DNA from: Hymenobacter gelipurpurascens
Lineage (GTDB): Bacteria > Bacteroidota > Bacteroidia > Cytophagales > Hymenobacteraceae
Direction: 5' to 3'
Assembly: GCF_900187375.1 (NCBI RefSeq)
Contig: NZ_FYEW01000001.1
Coordinates: 1,984,001 to 2,048,000 of the forward strand
Length of the DNA: 64,000 nucleotides
Shown here: in pieces, positions 34,913 through 42,551 of the stretch
Position numbering within the stretch: the first letter of the stretch is position 1
Layout: the number at the start of each line of letters is the position of its first letter
Translations under genes and position numbers: made by a program
Notes under the pieces: model-generated
Told to the model about the DNA's origin: nothing
Databases searched by the model: none
The model's input: the letters and a program-made list of their open reading frames with translations, nothing else

Positions 34913-35476
34913 CTACCTACCCCGTGGCCGCTCCAGCAGCAGAATAGGCTCGTTGTGATAGGTAGCGAGGGCGAACTGCTGGAAGCCAAACTTGTAGGCC
35001 ACTTTCAGGGAGGCAGCGTTGTCGGGGTCGATGATGCAGGTCATGCGGGAGGTGGGGAACTGCGCATCGGCCCACTGCAGGGCGGCTTGCACGGCCTGGC
35101 TGGCATAGCCGCGGCCGTGGATGCGCGAGGCCAGCGCCCAGCCGGCCTCCAGCGTGCCTTTGATGGAGGGTGTTAGGTCGCGCTGAAAATCAAAGAACCC
35201 CACGGTGCCAATGAAGCGGCCGGTGGCTTTTTCTTCCACTGACCACGCGCCATAACCTAGCAAGCTCCAGTGGCCCTGCTGGGCCAACAGACGTCGCCAC
35301 GCATCCTCTTCGGTTTGCGGTTTGCCGCCTACATAGCGGTAGAAATTGGGGTCGGCCGCCATTGCGGCAAACTCGGGCAAATCAGTGATGCGGGGACCGC
35401 GCAGAAGCAAATCGGGGGTTTCGAGCTGAGGAACTGCCGTGGATGGAGCAGATAGTAAACTCAGAGGTGCTGTCAT
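34913..35476 (-). CDS. GNAT N-acetyltransferase, RimJ/RimL type
   Basis: A 187-residue acetyltransferase of the RimJ/RimL-like branch. The N-terminus carries LETPDLLLRGPRITDLPEFAAM, the acetyl-CoA loop is ASRIHGRGYASQAVQAAL, and the end has CIIDPDNAASLKVAYKFGFQ (the Asn/Glu-rich beta4-beta5 pattern). Acceptor unknown: ribosomal protein N-termini or small amines are typical. It is a single gene. The start MTAPLSLLSAPSTAVPQ is the first ATG; an in-frame ATG nearer the fold is not present. Confidence 0.88.
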   Translation of the reverse strand: MTAPLSLLSAPSTAVPQLETPDLLLRGPRITDLPEFAAMAADPNFYRYVGGKPQTEEDAWRRLLAQQGHWSLLGYGAWSVEEKATGRFIGTVGFFDFQRDLTPSIKGTLEAGWALASRIHGRGYASQAVQAALQWADAQFPTSRMTCIIDPDNAASLKVAYKFGFQQFALATYHNEPILLLERPRGR

Positions 35477-35679
35477 GCGGGCAAGGTAACAAAATAGCGC
35501 CGCGGCAGGAAGAAAGCAGCCTTCCCGGTTGGGCGATTAAACTACCGGATTGGTCGGATTTATCAGGGCAATGATGGATAACCGCGCTGGCGGGCCAGAA
35601 GGCGGCACCTGGTTTGAATGAAGGGAGACAGAACGCAGCGTCACACACTCCTCCACTCAACCTCACATTCATACTTACC

Positions 35680-36147
35680 ATGAAAAAGCAACTGTTCAGC
35701 CTCGCCCTTCTCCTCAGCCTCGGTACTTCACTGGTAGCCAGCGCCGCTCCCTTAGCAGGCCAAGTCCAAGACCACGACCGTATCAGCCGCAGCGACCATG
35801 ACCGCCAAGGCAGAAAAGATGGCCAAGGCCGCCAGCGCCGCCAGGAAGAAATGGCCCGCGACTTAGGTCTCAGCACCAAGCAAAAAGACAAACTGGAGAA
35901 GATTTTCCAGGACCAGCACAAGCAGATGCAAGCGCTGCACAACCGCCAGGGCCTCGACCGCGACAAGAAAATGAGCGAAGCCAAGAGCATCCGAAAAAGC
36001 ACCGATAAGAAGCTTAAAAGCGCGCTTTCCAAAGACCAGTACGCTAAGCTGGAAGCCAAACGCCAGGAGCGCCACCGCGACATGGGCCAGCGCAACGGCC
36101 GGCAGGAGAACAACCGCCGCGACTTTGGAGGCCAGCGCCGCAGCTAG
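35680..36147 (+). CDS. Periplasmic basic helical protein (Spy/LTXXQ-like)
   Basis: A 155-residue exported protein with a signal peptide (MKKQLFSLALLLSLGTSLVASA). The mature part is highly charged and helical, with a loose repeat of the L(S/T)xxQ kind (LGLSTKQKDKLEKIF and LSKDQYAKLEAKR) as in Spy/CpxP-like chaperones. There is no Cys. It is probably periplasmic, perhaps chaperone or metal-stress related (inference). ATG at 35680 starts the signal peptide; the frame from 35614 is not typical. Its TAG stop is in a CTAGGCCAGT motif. Confidence 0.75.
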   Translation: MKKQLFSLALLLSLGTSLVASAAPLAGQVQDHDRISRSDHDRQGRKDGQGRQRRQEEMARDLGLSTKQKDKLEKIFQDQHKQMQALHNRQGLDRDKKMSEAKSIRKSTDKKLKSALSKDQYAKLEAKRQERHRDMGQRNGRQENNRRDFGGQRRS

Positions 36148-36395
36148 GCCAGTGCCCAAGGTGGCCTAGCGCAGTACGCCACTTTATAGGGTAACAATAC
36201 CGCTAACGGCGGCTCACGTTTTAGGCGTGGGCCGCCGTTTTTGCGTGTTGTAGGCCACTGTTTATGTGGGAGTTGTGGCCTAGGCCTCTCGTGAGGCTTA
36301 CCTTTTTGACGCCGGCTGCGTACCATTCCTCATGCGGCTGAGTTTCAGTTCCCCTCGCCCTGAGTTCCTTTCTCCAACACCAAACTCTCTTCCCT

Positions 36396-36695
36396 ATGTG
36401 GATTCAACAGAAAAGCACGCCTGCTCCGCTCGACGAACTGCAGGGCCACACCGTAGGCCTCAAATTCGAGTGTAATAAGTGTAATACGGAAGTATTCACC
36501 GACTCCATTGGCGTGCCCGCCGCCGACCATCTGGCCAACTCCATGGAAGACGACGGCCAATATGAAACCGAAGAAATCAAATGCCCCGGCTGCGACATGA
36601 CCCACGCCATTACGGTGAAGAGCACCTTTGATGGCGTGCATTTCGATGTATCAGATGTGCAGCCAGAGAAAGTGGCCTACCAGATAAACCACTAG
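36396..36695 (+). CDS. Small zinc-ribbon-like protein
   Basis: A 99-residue cytosolic protein with two Cys pairs, CNKC (~26-29) and CPGC (~66-69), spaced as in a zinc ribbon. Between them is an acidic part (SMEDDGQYETEE). It starts MWIQQKSTPAPLDEL and ends VAYQINH. A structural Zn site is likely, but the role (nucleic-acid or protein binding) cannot be read. It is a single gene, with a terminator 25 bases downstream. Confidence 0.75.
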   Translation: MWIQQKSTPAPLDELQGHTVGLKFECNKCNTEVFTDSIGVPAADHLANSMEDDGQYETEEIKCPGCDMTHAITVKSTFDGVHFDVSDVQPEKVAYQINH

Positions 36696-36720
36696 TTGTT
36701 AGCTGCATACCAACACCAAC

Positions 36721-36754
36721 AAAAGCGCCACCTCGGGTTGAGGTGGCGCTTTTT
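36721..36754. terminator. Bidirectional terminator
   Basis: A 14-bp stem (AAAAGCGCCACCTC/GAGGTGGCGCTTTT) with a 5-base loop, between the zinc-ribbon gene and the convergent polyprenyl synthase gene. Confidence 0.85.
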
Positions 36755-36775
36755 GTCGTTGTACATCTATATCGC

Positions 36776-37756
36776 TTACTTCTCCCGCTCGATGGTATAG
36801 TTAATCAACTGCTCCAGGGAGTTACGCGAGGGCGAAGCCGGAAACGTGCGCAGAATGGTCAGGGCTTCGTCGCGGTAGCGCTCCATCACGCCGATGGCGT
36901 ACTGTAGGCCACCCGATTTCTTTACAAAGTCGATAACGGCCTGCACGCGGTCTTTGCGGCCATCGTTGTTTTTCACGTTGAAGATGACGCGGCGCTTGGT
37001 CAGCCAGTCGGCCTGCTGCAGGGCATAGATGAGCGGCAGCGTCATTTTCTTCTCCTTAATATCAATGCCTACGGGCTTGCCTACCTCGTCGGTACCGAAG
37101 TCAAACAGGTCGTCTTTGATTTGGAAGGCCATGCCCACTTTCTCGCCAAAGAGCCGGGCACGCTCAATCACTTCTTTGCTGGCGCCGGTGGAGGCAGCGC
37201 CCACCGCGCAGCAGGACGCAATGAGTGAGGCCGTTTTCTGCCGGATAATATCGAAGTACACGTCCTCCGTAATATCCAGGCGGCGTGCTTTTTCAATCTG
37301 CAATAGCTCGCCTTCGCTCAGCTCGCGCACGGCGTTATTGACGATTTTGAGCAGATCGAAATCGTCGTTTTCGAGGGCCAGCTGCAAGCCACGAGCCAGC
37401 AGATAGTCGCCCACGAGAACTGCAATCTTGTTTTTCCAGAGTGCATTAATGGAAAAGAAGCCGCGGCGGTAGTTGCTTTCATCCACTACATCGTCGTGCA
37501 CCAGCGTGGCCGTGTGCAGCAGCTCGATGAGGGCAGCACCGCGGAAGGATGCTTCCGGCAGCGGGTCGCCTCCGCTGATTTTGGCCGTGAAGAACACGAA
37601 CATCGGCCGGATCTGCTTGCCCTTGCGCTTCACAATGTAGCCCATGATCTTATCCAGCAGCAGCTGCTTGGTTTGCATGGACTGGCGGAATTTCTTCTCG
37701 AATTCCTCCATTTCAGCGGCAATGGGCGCCTGTATCTGGTCCAGCGTTACGTTCAT
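36776..37756 (-). CDS. Trans polyprenyl diphosphate synthase
   Basis: A 326-residue E-type prenyltransferase that extends allylic diphosphates with isopentenyl diphosphate, giving for example the menaquinone side chain. First Asp-rich motif: LVHDDVVDESNYRRG (DDxxD). Second: FQIKDDLFDFG (DDxxD). The N-terminus (~1-60) is helical. The chain length made cannot be read from the motifs alone. It is a single gene, convergent with the zinc-ribbon gene. An imperfect promoter-like TATCATTG lies 18-25 bases upstream on the minus strand. Confidence 0.92.
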   Translation of the reverse strand: MNVTLDQIQAPIAAEMEEFEKKFRQSMQTKQLLLDKIMGYIVKRKGKQIRPMFVFFTAKISGGDPLPEASFRGAALIELLHTATLVHDDVVDESNYRRGFFSINALWKNKIAVLVGDYLLARGLQLALENDDFDLLKIVNNAVRELSEGELLQIEKARRLDITEDVYFDIIRQKTASLIASCCAVGAASTGASKEVIERARLFGEKVGMAFQIKDDLFDFGTDEVGKPVGIDIKEKKMTLPLIYALQQADWLTKRRVIFNVKNNDGRKDRVQAVIDFVKKSGGLQYAIGVMERYRDEALTILRTFPASPSRNSLEQLINYTIEREK

Positions 37757-38010
37757 GGGGGTATTTTGGGCGCTGCAATGATACGGGGAAAATGATGAAA
37801 TAGTGAGGTTGGCGCTACGTCATTATCAAGCCGACACAGAAGTTAGCCCGTGGCCGAATACGTTGCTGCTGGCTCATCAGTATGCCTAAACAGTGGAGCT
37901 GGCTCGATTGTCTTTAACCAGAAGCACAACAAGCGGTGTTGCCTAGGCTTGGCCTCTTCGCTTCTTGCGTATCAATACCTTTTCAGTTGCTGCTGCCTAC
38001 CTTCGCTTCC

Positions 38011-38883
38011 ATGCAAACTCAGCCGGTCCGCCTCGATTTTCAGCTCTCCTCGCCCCACCACAGCCGGCCTTTTGAAGCCGATGCGCGCTACCTGCCCACT
38101 GGCCAGCCCAAGCCGGTAGTCGTGTTTGTACACGGCTTTAAGGGCTTTAAAGACTGGGGCCACTTCAACCTGATGGCCGATTACTTTGCCCAGCAGGGGT
38201 TTGTGTTCGTGAAGCTGAACCTCTCGCACAATGGCCTAGTAGTGGGCGGCACTGGCGACCTGGAAGATTTGGAAGCTTTCGGCAAAAATAACTTTAGCCT
38301 GGAGCTCGACGACATCGGGGTGCTGCTCGATACGTTATGCTCTGCTGATGCTTCCCCCCTTCCGCCTACGGAGGCTGATGCCGCGCGCCTGGCGCTGGTA
38401 GGCCACAGCCGCGGTGGCGGCTTGGTGTTGCTGAAAGCAGCTGAGGACCCGCGCGTGAAAGCCACCGTAACGTGGGCCGCCATCAGCAACGTGAACCCCG
38501 GCTGGACCGAGGAGCTGATGCAGCACTGGCATCAACAAGGCGTGTTTCACGTTGAAAACAGCCGCACCAAGCAGCAGCTGCCGCTCTACTACCAGATTGT
38601 AGAGGACTACCATACTAACCGGCTGCGCCTCAATATCCCGCACAATGTTCGCCGCAAGCTACGCAACCACCCCCTGCTCATCGTACACGGCGACCAGGAC
38701 GAAACGGTGTCGCTGGACAGGGCCCACGAGCTCAAAAGCTGGCAACCTGCCGCAGAGTTGGCCATTTTGCCCGGCGTGACGCACAACTTCGGGGGCGGCC
38801 ACCCCTGGCCTACAGATGCGCTACCCGCCGAAGCCCAGCAAACCGCCGACATCACGATAGATTTTCTGCGCCGCACACTCTAG
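38011..38883 (+). CDS. Alpha/beta-hydrolase
   Basis: A 290-residue cytosolic hydrolase. The fold is clear: oxyanion region VVFVHGFKGFKDWGHF, nucleophile elbow LVGHSRGGGLVLLKA, late acidic loop HGDQDETVSLDRAHEL and catalytic His in GVTHNFGGGHPW. The substrate is unknown; dienelactone hydrolases and cytosolic esterases share this pattern. ATG at 38011 matches the domain start; the frame from 37936 adds an uncharacteristic hydrophobic stretch. The next two genes follow within five bases each, suggesting an operon with folK. Its TAG stop is in a CTAGGCC motif. Confidence 0.88.
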   Translation: MQTQPVRLDFQLSSPHHSRPFEADARYLPTGQPKPVVVFVHGFKGFKDWGHFNLMADYFAQQGFVFVKLNLSHNGLVVGGTGDLEDLEAFGKNNFSLELDDIGVLLDTLCSADASPLPPTEADAARLALVGHSRGGGLVLLKAAEDPRVKATVTWAAISNVNPGWTEELMQHWHQQGVFHVENSRTKQQLPLYYQIVEDYHTNRLRLNIPHNVRRKLRNHPLLIVHGDQDETVSLDRAHELKSWQPAAELAILPGVTHNFGGGHPWPTDALPAEAQQTADITIDFLRRTL

Positions 38884-38887
38884 GCCT

Positions 38888-39499
38888 ATGTCCTTAAGGA
38901 AAACATTTACCACACTATTTGTACTGGCTGTCAATTTCTACTTTGTAAGCTTCGTATTGGGGATAGCAGCCGGATTGTACACGAATGAGCAAGGCTCTAT
39001 TCCACCCTTGGCAAGTGTTTTACTTTCTCTAGCGTCCTTGGCAATTTGCATTGTTTATCAAGTTGGCAGAAAGTATATCATCTTTTACAGCCCAGGCGAG
39101 TTAGTCATTGGCAACTACAGCAAAACAGACATATTAAACCAACACAGCCCTTTCTCTATTTCTCGTATTCCCCTGTTCTTGCTACTATTCCTAACCTTGG
39201 CTCTACCTGGTAATTTTCTGGATGGTTTAAGTGAAGGAGCAGTATTTACGCTGCCACGCTTGCTCATCCTCTCAGTGCTATATGGCAGCTTTTATTTAGG
39301 AACTGCTCGTTTTTTCTCACAACCGACATTACTGGCAGCAGCTTTATTTTCAGGAGGATTGCTTCTGTCATCGATGTTGAGCCGCTCTCTAAGTGTGGAA
39401 GGGGATGCGGTAAGCGAGGTATTCCTACTCATGGCTGGACTTTGGTTAGTTGCCTGGCTGATTTACCGACGCTTCCCAAAACCACTTTCAACAAATTAG
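38888..39499 (+). CDS. Hypothetical integral membrane protein
   Basis: A 203-residue inner-membrane protein with about six helices (starting MSLRKTFTTLFVLAVNFYFV) and a short soluble loop (YSPGELVIGNYSKTDILNQHS). Base use is noticeably AT-richer than its neighbours, as in 30021-30656 but less extreme. No family recognised. It starts 5 bases after the hydrolase stop and ends 3 bases before folK, so it is cotranscribed with both. Confidence 0.75.
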   Translation: MSLRKTFTTLFVLAVNFYFVSFVLGIAAGLYTNEQGSIPPLASVLLSLASLAICIVYQVGRKYIIFYSPGELVIGNYSKTDILNQHSPFSISRIPLFLLLFLTLALPGNFLDGLSEGAVFTLPRLLILSVLYGSFYLGTARFFSQPTLLAAALFSGGLLLSSMLSRSLSVEGDAVSEVFLLMAGLWLVAWLIYRRFPKPLSTN

Positions 39500-39502
39500 C
39501 CT

Positions 39503-39988
39503 GTGCCCACTACATACCTCTTGCTAGGCTCCAACATCGGCGACCGTGTTGCTATTCTTCGCGAAGCCGTAGAGCAGCTTTCCGTACTGGCGGGAACAGT
39601 TGAGAAAATTTCGGGCCTGTATGAAACGGCCGCTTGGGGCCTGGAAGATCAGCCGGCATTTTTGAACCAGGCGGTGCAGCTACACACCCTTCTGCCGGCG
39701 GAGCAGCTGCTGGATGCGTGCCAACGCGTAGAACAGCTGGCTGGCCGGGAGCGGCTGATGCGCTGGGGGGCGCGTACGCTGGATGTGGATATTTTGCTCT
39801 ATGACGCTGAGGTAATACTGACTGAACGCCTCTCAGTGCCGCACACGCGCCTACCGGAACGGCGGTTTGCCTTGGTTCCATTGGCTGAAATTGCGCCCTC
39901 AACTATACATCCGGTGCTAGGCCAGTCCGTTTCGGAACTGCTGGCCGCGTGCCCCGACCCGTTGCCAGTAAGCCTGTATGCCATGTGA
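39503..39988 (+). CDS. folK: 2-amino-4-hydroxy-6-hydroxymethyldihydropteridine diphosphokinase
   Basis: A 161-residue HPPK of folate synthesis: transfers pyrophosphate from ATP to 6-hydroxymethyl-dihydropterin. Family motifs: LLLGSNIGDR at the N-terminus and the ATP/Mg2+ site RTLDVDILLYD. The start codon is GTG at 39503 (MPTTYLLLGSN), 3 bases after the previous stop. Length is normal. The partner folate genes are not in this window. Confidence 0.93.
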   Translation: MPTTYLLLGSNIGDRVAILREAVEQLSVLAGTVEKISGLYETAAWGLEDQPAFLNQAVQLHTLLPAEQLLDACQRVEQLAGRERLMRWGARTLDVDILLYDAEVILTERLSVPHTRLPERRFALVPLAEIAPSTIHPVLGQSVSELLAACPDPLPVSLYAM

Positions 39989-40011
39989 TTTTGGCTTTTG
40001 CCCGTTCCTGC

Positions 40012-41190
40012 TTAGTTGATGGCAGAAGCTGTTTCAACCATGAGCGGCATTTCGCGGCAGGCCTGGGCGTTGCGGATGGTACGGGCAGCAGAATACGTGA
40101 GGATAAAGAGGCCTAGCGCTGCCATCAGGATGGGCCAACGATTAAGCAGGCGCTGCCCGCCCGCCAGCAGTAGTAGCCAGATTGGGCCATACAACACCGT
40201 CAGGTAGCGTTCTGCATCCGTGACGTCGCCGGCACTGCGGCTCCAGCCATTGGTGAGAATGTGCAGCACAATGTAAGCCACTACAGAAGTCAGCAGTACC
40301 ACGCCAAACTCAGCCGGCAGCACTCGACTTGCCCGACTAAGTAGCACTAACAACCCAATCAGCAACAGGCCAAACACCCAGGGCATAGGCCAAATGAAAG
40401 TAGGCAGCGGTAGTAGCCAGCGCATAAGCGCATAGCCATAAGCGCTCATCGGGTTCAGCAAAAAGGCCGTTCCGGGGTCGAATACAAATGGAATGGGGAT
40501 ACCGACGCGCCAAACATAGAGCTGCCAGAGCACGCCGCCTATGCTGGCCCCGGCCAAGTGGCCTAGCACCCGCTTCAGCGGCCAGCGCTGCTGGTCATGC
40601 AGCAGCAAGAGGCCTAGGCCAATACCGAACAGCAAGAACAGGCCGGAGGTACGTTGCAGCGGCAATAGCACCCCCACAGCCGTAGCAGCCAACAGCCACC
40701 CGAATCGGGCGGAACGATGGTACTGATAAAGTGCCACCACATAGCCCGCGAACAACAGCTCAAACAGCGGCTCTGACCACACAAACTTGGCGGCCACCAA
40801 CAGCGGCGCCGAGAAGCCCAGCACCATGGCATAAAGCCTGCTAGTACCAGATGTAGGCAAGAGGCGCCAGCCCAGCCAGCTCCATAAGGCTACCGCTCCG
40901 AGCGTGCTCAGCAGCTGCCCAGCCACCAGCAGCCAGTTTTGCTTAAGGAACACGCCGGGCGCCAGCGTTATCGGGTACAGAGGCCCCCAAAAGGAATACA
41001 CCGTGCCATCGGGGTTGCGCAACTGCCCCGCGGCGGCCATACTACGGGCCGCCGAGAGGTAGTACACTGAGTCGCTGGTGCCCGCCAGGCCCGGCCACAG
41101 CGCGTAGGCTAGTAGCCCCGCCGAGAGGCCTAGTGCAACCAAAGTCCAGGCCCAGGGCGGCAGTTGGGTGTTCCTCAGGGCTGGCAACAT
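40012..41190 (-). CDS. Multi-pass membrane protein, GT-C/PMT-like
   Basis: A 392-residue inner-membrane protein with about ten helices. The first periplasmic loop carries the acidic motif GTSDSVYYLSAARSM, as in GT-C fold mannosyltransferases/ArnT-like enzymes, and the later loop has FVWSEPLFELLF. A dolichyl/undecaprenyl-linked sugar transferase role is plausible, but the exact sugar is unknown. It follows fabD by 11 bases on the same strand, so it is in the same transcript. Confidence 0.75.
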   Translation of the reverse strand: MLPALRNTQLPPWAWTLVALGLSAGLLAYALWPGLAGTSDSVYYLSAARSMAAAGQLRNPDGTVYSFWGPLYPITLAPGVFLKQNWLLVAGQLLSTLGAVALWSWLGWRLLPTSGTSRLYAMVLGFSAPLLVAAKFVWSEPLFELLFAGYVVALYQYHRSARFGWLLAATAVGVLLPLQRTSGLFLLFGIGLGLLLLHDQQRWPLKRVLGHLAGASIGGVLWQLYVWRVGIPIPFVFDPGTAFLLNPMSAYGYALMRWLLPLPTFIWPMPWVFGLLLIGLLVLLSRASRVLPAEFGVVLLTSVVAYIVLHILTNGWSRSAGDVTDAERYLTVLYGPIWLLLLAGGQRLLNRWPILMAALGLFILTYSAARTIRNAQACREMPLMVETASAIN

Positions 41191-41201
41191 GCGGCAGCAG
41201 C

Positions 41202-42086
41202 TTAGCTGGCGGAGCTAATGGCCACTTCCGGCACAATTTTCTTCACCAGCCCCTGCAGCACTTTACCGGGGCCGCACTCCACAAACTCGGTGGCGCCATC
41301 CTGCACCATGCGCTGCACACTCTGCGTCCAGCGAACCGGGGCCGTGAGCTGGCGCACCAGGTTTTCGCGGATTTCGTCGGGGTCGGTGTGGGGGGCAGCA
41401 TCTACGTTCTGGTACACGGGGCAAATGCCGGCCGAGAAGGTAGTGGTGGCAATAGCCTGAGCCAGCGCCGCTTCCGCCGACTGCATCAGGGGCGAGTGGA
41501 AGGCCCCTCCTACCGGCAGCGGCAAGGCGCGCTTGGCACCAGCAGCTTTCAGCTGCTCGCAGGCCAGCTCAATACCACGCTGTGAGCCCGATACCACCAA
41601 TTGACCGGGGCAGTTATAGTTGGCAGCTACCACCACGTTGCCCGCTTCGCTGATTTCGCGGCAGATACGGGCCGTCGTTTCATCATCGAGGCCCAAGATG
41701 GCGGCCATGGTGCCGGGCTGCTCCTGGCAGGCGGCCTGCATGGCCTGGGCCCGCTGCGCCACTAGCCGAAGGGCATCTTCAAACTTGAGCACCTTGGCCG
41801 CTACCAGAGCCGAAAACTCGCCGAGTGAATGGCCTGCTACCATAGCAGGGCGCAGATCGGGCAGTACGGAGGCCAGGGCTACAGAGTGCAGGAAGATAGC
41901 TGGCTGCGTAACATCGGTGCGGCGCAGGTCTTCTTCGGAGCCTGAGAACATAACGTCCGTCAGGGAGAAACCCAGGAGTTCATTGGCCTGCTCCATCAGG
42001 CGCTTAGCCTCAGGATGCTGCTCGTACAAGTCGCGGCCCATGCCACTAAACTGGCTGCCTTGGCCAGGAAAAACAACTGCTTTCAC
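41202..42086 (-). CDS. fabD: Malonyl CoA-acyl carrier protein transacylase
   Basis: A 294-residue acyltransferase loading malonyl onto ACP for fatty-acid synthesis. N-terminal VFPGQGSQFSGMGRDLYEQ; nucleophile Ser in VAGHSLGEFSALVAA; catalytic His in PVGGAFHSPLMQ. Length is normal. It is the first gene of a two-gene unit with the GT-C-like gene. A promoter is not clear in the ~100 bases upstream. Confidence 0.95.
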   Translation of the reverse strand: MKAVVFPGQGSQFSGMGRDLYEQHPEAKRLMEQANELLGFSLTDVMFSGSEEDLRRTDVTQPAIFLHSVALASVLPDLRPAMVAGHSLGEFSALVAAKVLKFEDALRLVAQRAQAMQAACQEQPGTMAAILGLDDETTARICREISEAGNVVVAANYNCPGQLVVSGSQRGIELACEQLKAAGAKRALPLPVGGAFHSPLMQSAEAALAQAIATTTFSAGICPVYQNVDAAPHTDPDEIRENLVRQLTAPVRWTQSVQRMVQDGATEFVECGPGKVLQGLVKKIVPEVAISSAS

Positions 42087-42175
42087 TTGAAGGAATTTTT
42101 AGGTTTGAAGACAAAGTAAAGCCACGCACCACGCAAGGGAGTGGCCTAGCGCTGCCGCAAGCTGCTACAAAATCT

Positions 42176-42484
42176 CTATTTCACCATGAGGGTGGTAACG
42201 GCTCCCGTCTGCTTATCCACTTCAAACGCGGCGGCATTGGGCATGCGTTTGGCCCAATCAGTACGGGGCACCATCACCTGCCACTTTGTATCTACATCAA
42301 CTACGCGTGCCGAGTCAGTCAAGTACAGGGCCGCATTCGGCTGTTCCTTTACATAGCGGGCCACAGCAGCACGTGCTTCGGTTTCAGTTGGGGCTGGCTG
42401 CACAGTAGCCGTCGGTACCGTTTGCGACTGGCAGCTGGCTAGGCCATCCAGCAAGCCCAGGAATAGAATGCAGGTCTTTATCAT
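42176..42484 (-). CDS. Small lipoprotein
   Basis: A 102-residue lipoprotein. Start at 42484 (MIKTCILFLGLLDGLASCQ) puts the lipobox LASC at Cys ~18; a longer frame from 42508 only adds residues. The mature part is soluble, with a likely small alpha/beta fold (EARAAVARYVKEQPNAALYLTDSARVVDVD). No family recognised. It lies between fabD and the terminator of the large secreted protein gene. Confidence 0.78.
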   Translation of the reverse strand: MIKTCILFLGLLDGLASCQSQTVPTATVQPAPTETEARAAVARYVKEQPNAALYLTDSARVVDVDTKWQVMVPRTDWAKRMPNAAAFEVDKQTGAVTTLMVK

Positions 42485-42490
42485 GCCACA

Positions 42491-42529
42491 AAGAAAAGGA
42501 GCGGACAACTACTGTCCGCTCCTTTTCTT
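42491..42529. terminator. Bidirectional terminator with 17-bp perfect stem
   Basis: AAGAAAAGGAGCGGACA and its complement with a 5-base loop, between the stop of the CHU_C gene (42552) and the start of the small lipoprotein. Confidence 0.88.
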
Positions 42530-42551
42530 TTCTAGGCCTATCTGCTAGTGC

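Noticed and set aside
37757..37830. Another copy of the 9975-type repeat
   Set aside because: Only a GATGAAATAGTGAGG-like fragment and a GTCATTAT remnant; too weak to call.
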